The notes: generated by a model from the sequence alone, not told the origin. Counted from the first letter of the stretch, positions 16,635-25,754 are shown. The stretch: DNA of 64,000 nt from Hungateiclostridiaceae bacterium UBA1305 (GCA_002307275.1 DBTX01000078.1:62001-126000), one strand, 5' to 3'. A program made the numbers and translations.

Positions 16635-18383
16635 TCAACCTGCTTTACCTTCCAGACTTTTGTCAAAGTCGCCGTACTGGTTCAAAAATACACTATAATA
16701 ATAGCCCTTCAGTGCCATCAATTCCTCATGCGTACCACGCTCGACTATTGTTTCCGAGCCAAGCACCAGAATGAGGTCTGCATTTTTTACAGAGGAGATC
16801 CTGTGTGCAATGATAAATGCTGTCTTGTTCTTGTAGAAATCACTAAGCGTCCTATGGATCTCATGTTCCGTCTCAATATCCACACTTGAGGTCGTGTCAT
16901 CCAGGATAATAATAGACGGATCCTTGATAAGCGCCCTTGCCAGCGCTATTCTCTGCTTCTGCCCGCCTGACAGGCCGACGCCTCGCTCGCCGATAATGGT
17001 GTCATACCCCTCGTTGAAGGTGGTGATGAACTCGTGAGCGCCAGCCATTTCCGCCGCCCACTCCACCTTTTCAAGGGGCGCCTCCGGTACACCGTAAGCA
17101 ATATTTCCCTCTATCGTATCCGAAAACAGAAAAATATCCTGCATCGCAACCGAAATGCTTTCCCTCAGCTGTCTTACATCATATTCCTTTATATTTCTGT
17201 CATCGATCAGGATCTCGCCCTTCGTACAATCATAGAATCTCGATATCAAGCTGACCAATGTGGATTTCCCGGAACCCGTCGGTCCGATGACAGCTACCGT
17301 CTGCCCCGGAAATGCCTTGAAGCTGACGCCATCAAGCACCCGCGTACCGCCGTAGTTAAAGCTGACATTTCTGAACTCGACCCTGCCCTCCAGCTTTTTA
17401 TCGCTAATCGCTGTTTCACTGCTCTTGATCTTGGGTTCCCTGTTCAGCAAAGTCATAATCTTCTCCGCTGATGCGGCAAATCTCTGCGTATCATTGATCA
17501 GCCACCCCGCCATCCTCATAGGGTTGTTGAGCGCCCATACGAAGCTGTTGAAGGTAACAAGCTGTCCAAGTGTTATGTTGCCCCTGATCACCATGATCCC
17601 GCCAACAAGGATGATGACTACGGAAAGTGCGCCTGCCAGTGAATCAAGCACGGGAAGGTACTTTTCCCAGATCTTTGCCGCTTCAATGTTCCTGTCTTTG
17701 TAGCCTGCGTTCTCCCTTGAAAATTTGTATATTTCGTAATCTTCCTTTGCAAATGCTTTAATGACCCTGTTTCCGCTGATGCTCTCCTGAACGGTGGAGT
17801 TCAGCCTTGAAAACTGCTCACGAATGGCGGAAAACGCCGGCTTTACTTCTCCTGCCAGCTTGAAGGTCAGAATTCCAATCAAGGGAGCGACACAAAGCAG
17901 TATCAGTGTGAACGTTGCATTGATTGAAAACAGGATGATCATTACAGTAACAAACGTGATGAAATTCAGAAAAAGCGAATAGATGACATAAGCCGTAAAA
18001 TGCCTGACAGCCTCAAGGTCTCCGGTCATTCTGGCCATAATGTCACCGGTCTTGGTCGAGTCGAAGAATTCGAAGTCCAGTTCCTGCACCCTCTTAAATA
18101 TGGACTCCCTCGCATTATAAGTCACACTCTGTGAAACATACTCAAACATGTACAGGTAAGCATACCTGAACACCGACTTCAGAACTGTTGTGCCGATCAT
18201 GATGCCCGCAAGCGTCAGCAGTATCTGCGTCTCCCCGCCCTTTATCACACGGTCCACGATCAACCCCTGTATATATGGATTTACCATGTTCAACAAAGTC
18301 AAAAAGACAACAAATAGAAGTGCTGTAAAAAAAACAGCGCTATATTTTTTAAGAAAACTCCAAATCCATTTAAACTCAAGCAT
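16635..18383 (-). CDS. ABC exporter half-transporter (degenerate Walker B partner), type IV fold
   Basis: A 582-residue membrane-ATPase fusion. Walker A is GPTGSGKST and the signature is canonical LSGGQKQRIALARAL, but Walker B reads SIIILDDTTSSVD, with Asp in place of the catalytic Glu. This is the hallmark of the degenerate site in heterodimeric exporters. ATG 18383 is preferred over the upstream TTG because AGGGTAG lies nine bases before it. It is first in a two-gene operon and divergent from the AraC-type regulator at 18563, which probably controls it. Confidence 0.93.
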   Translation of the reverse strand: MLEFKWIWSFLKKYSAVFFTALLFVVFLTLLNMVNPYIQGLIVDRVIKGGETQILLTLAGIMIGTTVLKSVFRYAYLYMFEYVSQSVTYNARESIFKRVQELDFEFFDSTKTGDIMARMTGDLEAVRHFTAYVIYSLFLNFITFVTVMIILFSINATFTLILLCVAPLIGILTFKLAGEVKPAFSAIREQFSRLNSTVQESISGNRVIKAFAKEDYEIYKFSRENAGYKDRNIEAAKIWEKYLPVLDSLAGALSVVIILVGGIMVIRGNITLGQLVTFNSFVWALNNPMRMAGWLINDTQRFAASAEKIMTLLNREPKIKSSETAISDKKLEGRVEFRNVSFNYGGTRVLDGVSFKAFPGQTVAVIGPTGSGKSTLVSLISRFYDCTKGEILIDDRNIKEYDVRQLRESISVAMQDIFLFSDTIEGNIAYGVPEAPLEKVEWAAEMAGAHEFITTFNEGYDTIIGERGVGLSGGQKQRIALARALIKDPSIIILDDTTSSVDIETEHEIHRTLSDFYKNKTAFIIAHRISSVKNADLILVLGSETIVERGTHEELMALKGYYYSVFLNQYGDFDKSLEGKAG

Positions 18384-18562
18384 TTCAATCAACTACCCTA
18401 CTCTTTTGTATTATGGTACAAATTTTTTAAATTTTTACATGATTCATATCATCCAATTATCATATAATTGCAACCCTAAAAAAATGTACAATACCAATTT
18501 TATGATGTATAATCTTATTTTAATACAGCTTTACTCCGGACTGAGGAGCTTGAAAAAATACA

Positions 18563-19405
18563 ATGTGCGATCTTGGTATCAATGCAGAGAATTTCAATCC
18601 ACATATATACTTCACCTTTAAACGAAAATTCGATGAAACACATGTGGCCAATTACCACAGCCACGACTTCGCTTCACTGGTTTATGTGCTTTCAGGGACC
18701 TGTCCCTATAACATCGAAAACTCCATCTATCAGGCGAAAAAAGGAGATCTGATCGTTCTGAATCCGGGTGTGCAGCATGGTAAAATCATGAAGCCCGGCG
18801 AGGATATCATGGAGCTTCATACCGGTTTCGGAAACATTTTTGTAGAAGGTCTCCCAAAGAACCATCTCATAGAGCCCGGCTCCTGCCCCATCATCAGTGT
18901 ACAGGATCATGAACAGGAATACCTGAAATGCTGCAGCGACATATGCTACGCGCAGGAGAACAATGAACCCGGAAGCGAACTCATGCTCAAGATCAACGTC
19001 ATGAAGCTGCTGGTACTCTTCCTGAAAACGACCCGCAGCAATCAGGGCCATGCTGAAAAATCGCGAGTCAGCTTTGATTCCTCTGAAAAATCCGCCATCG
19101 TCAGCACACTTATGACTTTTTTGAGCGAGAACTACATGCGCCCAATATCCCTCGATACCATTTCCAAAAGCATTTATCTGAGCCCCGCCTACATTTCGAA
19201 GGTTTTCAAAGAAGAAATGGGCGTATCGCCAATCAATTATTTGATAAAGATAAGGCTCGCGAAAGCAAGAGAACTGCTGTTGGAAGGTAAGCTGTCGATT
19301 AAGTCTGTCGCCAGATCGGTGGGGTATGAGGATGTTTATTATTTCAGCAAGCTGTATAAGAAGTACCACGCAGTGCCGCCGTCAAAGGTAAGGCGGCAGG
19401 GGTGA
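18563..19405 (+). CDS. AraC-family transcriptional regulator with N-terminal cupin
   Basis: A 280-residue protein. The N-terminal half is an AraC-type cupin (HVANYHSHDFASLVYVLSG, then GDLIVLNPGVQHG). Residues about 180-280 form the double helix-turn-helix, with ISLDTISKSIYLSPAYISKV and SVARSVGYEDVYYFSKLYKK. It likely senses a small ligand and acts on the divergent ABC exporter operon. GAGGAG is about 15 bases from the ATG, slightly long. Confidence 0.88.
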   Translation: MCDLGINAENFNPHIYFTFKRKFDETHVANYHSHDFASLVYVLSGTCPYNIENSIYQAKKGDLIVLNPGVQHGKIMKPGEDIMELHTGFGNIFVEGLPKNHLIEPGSCPIISVQDHEQEYLKCCSDICYAQENNEPGSELMLKINVMKLLVLFLKTTRSNQGHAEKSRVSFDSSEKSAIVSTLMTFLSENYMRPISLDTISKSIYLSPAYISKVFKEEMGVSPINYLIKIRLAKARELLLEGKLSIKSVARSVGYEDVYYFSKLYKKYHAVPPSKVRRQG

Positions 19406-19506
19406 AGCTGGTTTATCCCTCTCTTTATTTTTATCAAACCATTCCCTATTTTCCATCATAAATTACCCTATTTTATGATATACCAATGGTGAATTTTTGC
19501 AACAAA

Positions 19507-19540
19507 AAAAAGCACTCCATTCATTTACAAGGTGCTTTTT
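19507..19540. terminator. Bidirectional terminator
   Basis: AAAAAGCAC (19507-19515) and GTGCTTTTT (19532-19540) form a stem with A and T tracts on either side. It serves the AraC gene on the plus strand and the remnant on the minus strand. Confidence 0.7.
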
Positions 19541-19557
19541 ATCGTCCTTTATCCTCT

Positions 19558-19797
19558 TTAAACTTGAACATCAAAGAAGTAATCAGGAATTTCTTCAGGG
19601 TGAATGTTCAAAAGTTCAACTGCCTTTTCAATTTCTGATTGGGTGAAATCCGTTGCACTTTTTAACCTGGAATTGATTTTTTGTTTATTCATACCCATTT
19701 CTTTTCCAAAGGATGTCTTATCACCATACATTGCATTGCATTGATTCTTTCCTCTAAATTCTCATGGTTGAGATCCAACAGATGATATCAGCACTGG
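19558..19797 (-). pseudogene. Frameshifted phage-type DUF739-like regulator
   Basis: Read from the right, one frame encodes NHENLEERINAM and a second continues YGDKTSFGKEMGMNKQKINS, then DFTQSEIEKAVELLNI and EEIPDYFF. This is the DUF739/phage repressor-like helix-turn-helix family. The frames switch exactly at three tandem copies of CATTG (19729-19743, plus strand). With two copies the frame would be continuous (RINAMYGDK). An ATG at 19731 could still give a 57-residue product lacking the first helix. Upstream only a TTG (19788) could start the full frame. Confidence 0.6.
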
Positions 19798-20008
19798 GCT
19801 TATAAAAATATCTTCCAGGCTAATTCTCATCATCCTGCCAAAATGGATGTCATCATATGCCGCGCTGAGAGTTGTATGCCTACAATCCTCCTGTGTAGGC
19901 ATCGCCTGAAGCCCTTGATACGCAAGGCTTTTATGACCATTTATTACCTTGCTTTTACAAAATAACTCGTAAACTAATGTTAGGTAATTATACCGCAGAG
20001 CCGAAGCT

Positions 20009-20164
20009 ATGCTCGTGGCATATAGCAGAAAATGCAAATATCCGCTTCGCTGGAACAGGCTCTATAAAAAGAATCTCGGAACGACCGACGGGCTGGATGT
20101 CGATGTGGACTTACCCAGCGATGAGGTTGATGAAACGGATGAGCCGGACAATGCCGAGGAATAA
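20009..20164 (+). CDS. Short acidic-tailed ORF, probably a gene remnant
   Basis: ATG 20009 opens 51 codons with a basic start (YSRKCKYPLRWNRLYKKN) and a very acidic tail (DVDVDLPSDEVDETDEPDN). I do not recognise it, and no ribosome site is evident. The sharp basic-to-acidic layout suggests a real C-terminus of a larger, lost protein. The flanking 19.8-20.2 kb holds no other recognisable gene. Confidence 0.25.
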   Translation: MLVAYSRKCKYPLRWNRLYKKNLGTTDGLDVDVDLPSDEVDETDEPDNAEE

Positions 20165-20166
20165 AA

Positions 20167-20205
20167 AAGCTGGATTTCCCAAACACTATCCGGAAAATCC
20201 AGCTT
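20167..20205 (-). terminator. Terminator of the hipBA operon
   Basis: AAGCTGGATTT (20167-20177) pairs perfectly with AAATCCAGCTT (20195-20205). Read on the minus strand the stem is followed by TTTTTTATT, just past the hipA stop. Confidence 0.75.
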
Positions 20206-20231
20206 CTGCATCACCAAGAAATTTTGGAATA

Positions 20232-21491
20232 TTACGGCCGAAGGGAAAAGGCCGACCGCATATACTCAATTGCGCCGCGGCTTAAGCTGTAGCTCTCTGC
20301 AATCCTGACCCAGTTCTTTTTCACTGTTTCGCAGATATTGGCAGAAATCTTTGCAGCCTCGTTTTTGGCAAGTCCAAAGTATTCAGCGACCTCCATGGCT
20401 AACGACAAGTCAATTCTGTTGTCGTACTCACTTACATTGAGAGAAAGACTGTCCCCAGACGAGATCGGGTTCACATCAAAGAGCGGCGAGAGTCTCCAAC
20501 CGGTCGGCGTCAGAATAAAGCCATGATTACGAAGATGGTCGTCGGTATTTGAAACAGCCATATTAAAGACGATCCGTTTCCACAACTCGATTAAATCTTG
20601 TTTCGGCTCAGCTCCATTTGCTCGGATATAGGCTGCCAAGTCAAGATAACTTGCTCCATCTGCCGCCGATGCTCCATCCGTTTTTCCAAGCAGGGTCATG
20701 GCAGAGGCGTAGTGTATGCGTCTTTTGCCGTCTCGGTCAAACCGTTTGACAAGAAAAGTGCTGCCGGTTTTCGAGAAGGTTTCGAGCTTTGATTCGGGTA
20801 CATTCAAGGAGCAGAGCCGCGCCAAATCATGTACGACCTTCTCCCATGCGCCGCTGTTGTATTCGTCGTGCTTTGACGGGAATTTTGCAATCCACAAGGA
20901 GCCGTCCGTCCCCTGCACGGTCGCTTTCGGCCTTGCACCGCCAAGGGAAGATCCGGGGGCCAGGAGCTCCCGCAGCCACTTTTCTTCAAGTCCGCTATCA
21001 TCATTTTCAAAGGCGATAGAGGCGTTTTCCAATGTCCGCAGGCTAATCCATGGCGGCGTGGCGAAGGCTTTCTCATTAGAACGAAACTCGCCACCTTCTT
21101 CCAGACTAAAACGAAGGGCACCCATACGGGACTCATCGTATACCCCAAGTAAGAAATCACTCTCTGTCAGCTTGCGAGGCTTGCGATCTTCTTTTCGGGC
21201 ATCTATTGCCTCCTTACGCTTCATGAGAAGCCGGCCCCATCTGTCAGGGCAGGAATCTGCGAACAGCCCAAACAGGCTTTTATCAAGTGGTGTGTACTGC
21301 CGCCCTCTGTAGAGAGAAAGATTCGGGTCAAGAGAGTATGCGCTCTCAAAAGAATTCAGCCACTCATCAGCGTATTCGAAGGAGAAGCTCTCCTGGCCTC
21401 TGATAAACGAAGTGTGCAGTCTGCCAACAAGAGATGACTTCTCGCTGCGCCAGTTCTCATATACAAATATGGTCTTTTCAGATAGATCCAT
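20232..21491 (-). CDS. hipA: HipA-domain serine/threonine kinase (toxin of a HipBA pair)
   Basis: A 419-residue HipA-fold protein kinase. The N-terminal HipA_N-like part includes YTPLDKSLFGLFADSCPDRW. The kinase core has a P-loop-like SSLGGARPKATVQ, the ATP-contacting Lys in LWIAKFPSK, the catalytic loop NTDDHLRNHGF (Asp and Asn) and a metal Asp in PLFDVNP. Relatives phosphorylate glutamyl-tRNA synthetase (HipA) or other targets and cause growth arrest. It starts on the last base of the hipB stop codon (TAATG), so the pair is coupled. The divergent sequence suggests a HipA subgroup with its own target. Confidence 0.88.
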   Translation of the reverse strand: MDLSEKTIFVYENWRSEKSSLVGRLHTSFIRGQESFSFEYADEWLNSFESAYSLDPNLSLYRGRQYTPLDKSLFGLFADSCPDRWGRLLMKRKEAIDARKEDRKPRKLTESDFLLGVYDESRMGALRFSLEEGGEFRSNEKAFATPPWISLRTLENASIAFENDDSGLEEKWLRELLAPGSSLGGARPKATVQGTDGSLWIAKFPSKHDEYNSGAWEKVVHDLARLCSLNVPESKLETFSKTGSTFLVKRFDRDGKRRIHYASAMTLLGKTDGASAADGASYLDLAAYIRANGAEPKQDLIELWKRIVFNMAVSNTDDHLRNHGFILTPTGWRLSPLFDVNPISSGDSLSLNVSEYDNRIDLSLAMEVAEYFGLAKNEAAKISANICETVKKNWVRIAESYSLSRGAIEYMRSAFSLRP

Positions 21492-21814
21492 TATGAATCA
21501 CCTTTCTTGGGCGCTCTTTTCCTCGTTTGCAAGTTCAAATCCTGTAGTTTCCTTCCAAATTCATCATCTTTTGCGATCAGGAGCAGGTCTGTGTCCAGAT
21601 TATTAAGAGCGTGTAAAACAACTGCATATGATCCGATTGAAACCGTCGAAGAGCCCTTTTCAATCGCATTGAGTGTCTGTCTGCTGATCCCGGCTCGTTC
21701 AGCAACAAGCTGGGAAGACAGCTTCCTTCTCAGTCGTGCAAGTTTCATCTGCTCGCCCATTTGCTCAAGTATCTCGTGTGTCTTGGGCATTATGATTGCA
21801 ACCTTTTTACTCAC
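21491..21814 (-). CDS. hipB: HipB-like XRE-family antitoxin/repressor
   Basis: A 107-residue helix-turn-helix protein with LARLRRKLSSQLVAERAGIS then RQTLNAIEKG, and an extended C-terminus ending in basic residues. It should bind HipA and repress the operon through the palindrome over the -10 region. The start is GTG with a weak GGTGATGA site. The gene order antitoxin then toxin is standard. Confidence 0.85.
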   Translation of the reverse strand: MSKKVAIIMPKTHEILEQMGEQMKLARLRRKLSSQLVAERAGISRQTLNAIEKGSSTVSIGSYAVVLHALNNLDTDLLLIAKDDEFGRKLQDLNLQTRKRAPKKGDS

Positions 21815-21837
21815 ATCATCACCGCCATTATCGTAAT

Positions 21838-21873
21838 GTATAATATAGTATACAAATATGGCGTAAATGTCAA
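21838..21873 (-). promoter_or_regulatory. hipBA promoter with overlapping palindromic operator
   Basis: On the minus strand TTGACA (21868-21873) and TACTAT (21845-21850) are spaced by 17 bases. The -10 lies inside the inverted repeat GTATAATATAGTATAC (21838-21853; arms GTATA and TATAC), as expected for autorepression by HipB. Confidence 0.65.
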
Positions 21874-21893
21874 GCTAAACGGCTGTTATAGTA

Positions 21894-22090
21894 TTAACTC
21901 GACACAATGAGGTTTTCTTCGACAATATATCCGCCGTCAAAGATGATTTCCAGTTTTCCATTCGGATATACTTTGATACACTCGATCATCTGGCGCACGA
22001 TGGAATCGTTATATTGAAACTTTTTTGCTCTCTATCTGTGATAACCTGCTGGATTTGTACGAGCCAGTCATTCGGGGAGCCGTCCTGCAA
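21894..22090 (-). pseudogene. C-terminal stub of a serine recombinase, frameshifted
   Basis: One minus frame reads GSPNDWLVQIQQVITDREQK. After a run of six T (22021-22026, plus strand) a second frame continues KFQYNDSIVRQMIECIKVYP, then GKLEIIFDGGYIVEENL and a stop. This is the typical end of large serine (resolvase-type) recombinases from integrative elements. Adding one base in the A run joins the two frames. The catalytic and DNA-binding parts are gone. It fuses directly to the broken MFS gene, so it marks an element boundary or deletion scar. Confidence 0.6.
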
Positions 22091-22672
22091 AGTTAAGTTT
22101 TGTCGTAAAGAAAAACGGATTTATTGCAAGTCCCGCTGCTCCGAAGATAATGATCGCCATGCATCCTTTTTTATCAATCTGCCTGTTCCACACAGAATAA
22201 GTAAGAAACTGCGTAATCCCCGTGACTACACTCAATAAACCTATTTGAAACTCATTAAGTCCGGCATATCTGATAAAGTATATGGAAAGCAATGGCCAAC
22301 CCATTTGCCAGGCAAAGAAAAAGGCAAAGCCACATATACAGAAAATGAAATAGGGCTTGTTGGAAACCAACTCTTTCAGGACTGAACTATTCAGAATGGA
22401 GAAGGCCGGTCTAGTGTCCTCCCGGGTGCTCTGCTGAAGATTAATTCGGGAAAAAATGTAAACCTGCAGCAGAGTCAGCACAAAACATACCCCATAAAAA
22501 ATCTGATACAGGAACAGTCGTTCTCCATCGGATTTGGGTACTTCCGTCAACAGCAGACCGGTAATCAGCACCGTAATCAATCCAAAGAATGTGCCGTATT
22601 TACTTCTCAGCGATACTATTTTATTTAGGCGCGGGCCCTCTTTTTTCTGTTCATATGCATTTGGGATACCTT
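22068..22672 (-). pseudogene. Broken MFS transporter gene (middle part only)
   Basis: An open frame without a start from about 22672 (RKGIPNAYEQKKEG, then NKIVSLRSKYGTFFG) runs through four or five hydrophobic segments, including YFIRYAGLNEFQIGLLSVVT and NRQIDKKGCMAIIIFG, typical of the central loop and helices of a major facilitator. It ends in a junction with the recombinase stub near 22080. The N-terminal half upstream of 22672 is not recognisable. The gene is non-functional; an ATG at 22580 gives only 170 residues. Confidence 0.65.
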
Positions 22673-23306
22673 TCCGTCAGGCTTCATTCGCAGGCACATT
22701 TGAAGGTTGCCTTCAATACTGGGGATGTATGGGGTTTTGGCTTAATAAGCCGTATGTACCGAATCCCTGTATATTCATTACTCAAAAATTATAACAGCCT
22801 ATTTTCTAATAACATAGGAGCAATTTTTTTACATTCAGTGCATTTTTTTATGAAATAATACCTTATAACAAAAAAAGATGGCCTTGTTGCCTATCCTGTC
22901 ACAAAGCAGGATATGATCAAACGAAGGCCGATACAACGGCAATGGCGGCGGGATCATTTTCGAAATCGGAGGAGGATGTAAGTCATATATTTTTGGGAAA
23001 CCGGTAATTCAGTTTTACTCCCTATTATCAACACTCCTATATACCACGAAAATTTACTATAAGTATTATCCCCATGTTTCTTAGCAGAATCGGTTTAATA
23101 ATTTGGCACCTCTAGCACGCTCCTGTCATCAAAATTGTCATCAGTCACATTATTGTAAACTTATTTCCAGATAATACAAAGCCCCAGAAGGTTTATCCCT
23201 CTGGGGTTTCAATTGGCTGCTCAGGCAGGATTCGGATCAGCGTCGTTCGCACTATGCATATGATCCGTATACCGTTTCGCAAAGCCCGCCTTCTCCAGTC
23301 TCCGTA
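22673..23306. other. Intergenic stretch without a supported gene
   Basis: AT-rich sequence with no credible ORF. A short minus frame (23221-23310) encodes EIVRRLEKAGFAKRYTDHMH to a stop and may be another gene tail, unrecognised. A hairpin GCCCCAGA...TCTGGGG at 23179-23209 lies beyond the acyl-CoA synthetase gene. Confidence 0.4.
23179..23209 (-). terminator. Probable terminator downstream of the acyl-CoA synthetase gene
   Basis: Stem GCCCCAGA / TCTGGGG with an 11-base loop. The minus-strand T tract after it is imperfect (CTTTGTATT). Confidence 0.5.
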
Positions 23307-24947
23307 CTATCTCCTAATCTTTTTTGAAGTCGTCTTGACAAACTCCTCGGCTCTGACAATGACCTTTGAAATCTGCTTGTAAACGGGAAGGTCATGAGAT
23401 ACCTTCTTTATATCCTTTAGTACCTCTGAGGGATTCTTTTCCTCGCTGAGGAATACCTCCGCCATCAGGGAGCTTTCCTCCCCTTTTTCATCCATAAGCC
23501 CTCTTACAACCACCTCTGTTACATAATCAATCCCCTGGATGTAACCCTCTATTTCTTCAGGATAAATGTTTTTACCATTGCTCAGAACGATGATGTTTTT
23601 CTTTCTGCCGGTAATGACAAGTTGATCCTTGTCATTGATATAACCATAATCCCCTGTATAAAACCAGCCATCCTTCAGCACCTCCGCTGTTTTTTCGGGT
23701 TGCTTGTAATAGCCGAGCATTACAATATCACCTTTAATGCAAATCTCGCCGATGCCTTCTTCATTAGGGCTGTCAACCCTCCAGTCGACACACGGAAGCT
23801 TTATACCTACCGTATGATAGTCACTAAACATATCGTGGTTCGCACAAACCAAAGGAGAACACTCCGTAATACCATAGCCGTTGATCAGACTGATACCGAC
23901 ATCATCAAAAAACTTTCCAATCTCGGGACGAATTGGCGCACCGCCGCAGACAATTTTCCTCAGCCTGCCGCCAAAAGCTTCGTGTACTGATTTAAACAAT
24001 GTTTTTCTTAAATCAATTCCAATCCTTCTTAAACCATTGCTTACAGAAATCAGCTTGCCAAATACTTTTTCCTTTCCCGATTCTTTCACATTTTTTAATA
24101 TTTTCGAATAGAACACTTCTACAAAAGCAGGAACAAGATAAATGTAGGAAGGCTTGTAACGCTGAAGATTTTTTAATACCGCATTCAGACTATCATTGAT
24201 ACAGATGGTAGAGTGGTGGTGAAGTGACACCAAAATACCGCTTACTGCCTCGTAGGTATGATGATATGGTAAAACAGACAGACAGGAGTCATATACAGTT
24301 GATACCTGCAGTCCGTAATAAACACTTGATACGAGGTTATGCTCCGATAACATTACACCCTTTGCAATTCCTGTTGTACCTGATGTATATACAAGCATCT
24401 TAAGTGCATTGGGATCACTTGTTAAGGATTGATATTTCGTACTGTCACAACCTTTGCCATGTTCCATGAACTTATCAAAGGACAAGAAATTTCCACAGTC
24501 GTCAGTGCGGTCGAATCCTATGTACAGCCTGACATTTGGAAGCTTGTCGGTGTTGCTCATAAACAGCTCTTCATGTGCTTTTGTATAGAATACAAGACTT
24601 GACTCACTTTCATTTAAAATATGGAATATATCGTTGGCAGGAAGCTCCTTGTCAACAGGAACATATACGCCTGAACTTTTTAACACGGTAAGATAGGTTA
24701 ACACCCACTTGTAACTGTTGTTGCCGATACACGCTATATGATTGTCGGTAAATCCGATTTCTGTTAATGCAGAACCAAGCCAACTGATTTGCTGTATAAA
24801 ATCAGAATATCTTACCTCAACAATTTCGCTATCCTCTTTATACTTAAACGCGATTTTATCACCAGCCTCTTTGGCCGCAATATCCAGCATTTCCTTTATG
24901 CTGTTGAATTTTGTAACCTCATAGTATGAAAAATTTTGTTTTGCCAT
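23307..24947 (-). CDS. AMP-forming long-chain fatty acid-CoA ligase
   Basis: A 546-residue ANL-superfamily adenylating enzyme that activates a fatty or related carboxylic acid to its CoA thioester. The P-loop is LVYTSGTTGIAKGVMLS, the A5 motif is NGYGITECSP, the A7 motif is GWFYTGDYGYI, and the A8 hinge is ITGRKKN. The C-terminal Lys motif is TTSKKIRR. The membrane-peripheral FadD-like type is suggested by homology to clostridial long-chain synthetases. It lies downstream of the TetR gene and probably shares its control. Confidence 0.9.
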   Translation of the reverse strand: MAKQNFSYYEVTKFNSIKEMLDIAAKEAGDKIAFKYKEDSEIVEVRYSDFIQQISWLGSALTEIGFTDNHIACIGNNSYKWVLTYLTVLKSSGVYVPVDKELPANDIFHILNESESSLVFYTKAHEELFMSNTDKLPNVRLYIGFDRTDDCGNFLSFDKFMEHGKGCDSTKYQSLTSDPNALKMLVYTSGTTGIAKGVMLSEHNLVSSVYYGLQVSTVYDSCLSVLPYHHTYEAVSGILVSLHHHSTICINDSLNAVLKNLQRYKPSYIYLVPAFVEVFYSKILKNVKESGKEKVFGKLISVSNGLRRIGIDLRKTLFKSVHEAFGGRLRKIVCGGAPIRPEIGKFFDDVGISLINGYGITECSPLVCANHDMFSDYHTVGIKLPCVDWRVDSPNEEGIGEICIKGDIVMLGYYKQPEKTAEVLKDGWFYTGDYGYINDKDQLVITGRKKNIIVLSNGKNIYPEEIEGYIQGIDYVTEVVVRGLMDEKGEESSLMAEVFLSEEKNPSEVLKDIKKVSHDLPVYKQISKVIVRAEEFVKTTSKKIRR

Positions 24948-25049
24948 GGCTTAAATCAGTCCTTTCTATAATTTGTACTTGTATGAAAGATAAACATGCT
25001 TGTAAATATTTCAAAGAGTGTTCACTCCATGCGAGTAGTATATATCCTT

Positions 25050-25700
25050 TTATCCGGACAGACTTTTCGCTCCCAGCAGTATTGCCATTCTTGTAAGTTT
25101 GTTGTTCATATTTAATATTCGCATTTTTACCTGTTCAATTTCTGACTGCGTCACATTAAAAGCATGCAGACTCATTTCCACCAAAAGGTCGGTTCTTTGT
25201 TCCAGAGGAATATCCTGATTTTGATTCAAATAACGGTTTGCAATGTAGTTACGCATAATCCCTTTGATTGCCAAAGTGCGGGCATAATAATCTTCATAGG
25301 AAAAACCTGCATTATATGCCGCAAACAAGGTCTGCGTTCGCTCGGCCGTATGCTTTACTACTTCTTCCATGATCGTATTGGAGGTATAACCCTCAAAAAA
25401 AAGTTCGCAGATTTGCCTATTCATTTCAACCGCATGTAATTCCAACGCACACATGAAGGCATATCGAAAAACGGGGCTTTCCTTCTCACCAAACCGTTCA
25501 CTCACCAAGTGATCACACTTATCAAAAATATCTAAAACAACAGACTGGAAGACTTCTTCCTTGTTCTTAAAAAAATAATAGATGCTGCCAATCAGAACAC
25601 CCGATTTGTCAACAATCTGTCGAATGGTTGTCTTCTTATATCCCTGTGTAAAAAAGAGCTCTTTTGCGCTGTCCAGTATCCTTGATCTGATGTCTTCCAT
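25050..25700 (-). CDS. TetR-family transcriptional regulator
   Basis: A 216-residue repressor. Residues 1-50 form the helix-turn-helix (RSRILDSAKELFFTQGYKKT, then IRQIVDKSGVLIGSIYYFFK), and the rest is an all-helical ligand domain. An upstream GTG-like extension would read through the operator; ATG 25700 has TGAGAGG nine bases before it and is preferred. A 38-bp perfect palindrome lies 17 bases upstream. Next to an acyl-CoA synthetase and an aldehyde dehydrogenase, an acyl-CoA ligand is a reasonable guess. Confidence 0.9.
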   Translation of the reverse strand: MEDIRSRILDSAKELFFTQGYKKTTIRQIVDKSGVLIGSIYYFFKNKEEVFQSVVLDIFDKCDHLVSERFGEKESPVFRYAFMCALELHAVEMNRQICELFFEGYTSNTIMEEVVKHTAERTQTLFAAYNAGFSYEDYYARTLAIKGIMRNYIANRYLNQNQDIPLEQRTDLLVEMSLHAFNVTQSEIEQVKMRILNMNNKLTRMAILLGAKSLSG

Positions 25701-25716
25701 ATGTTTCCTCTCAGAA

Positions 25717-25754
25717 ACAATAGACTTGTTGAACATGTTCAACAAGTCTATTGT
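25717..25754. promoter_or_regulatory. 38-bp perfect palindrome, presumed TetR operator
   Basis: The half ACAATAGACTTGTTGAACA is followed at once by its exact reverse complement TGTTCAACAAGTCTATTGT. It lies immediately before the tetR ribosome site and 60 bases after the aldehyde dehydrogenase stop. As RNA it could also fold into a long stem, so a role in attenuation between the genes is possible. Confidence 0.75.

Noticed and set aside
19762..20037. 91-residue minus-strand ORF next to the DUF739 remnant
   Set aside because: No recognisable domain, mixed composition and no ribosome site. Most likely a chance frame in decayed sequence.
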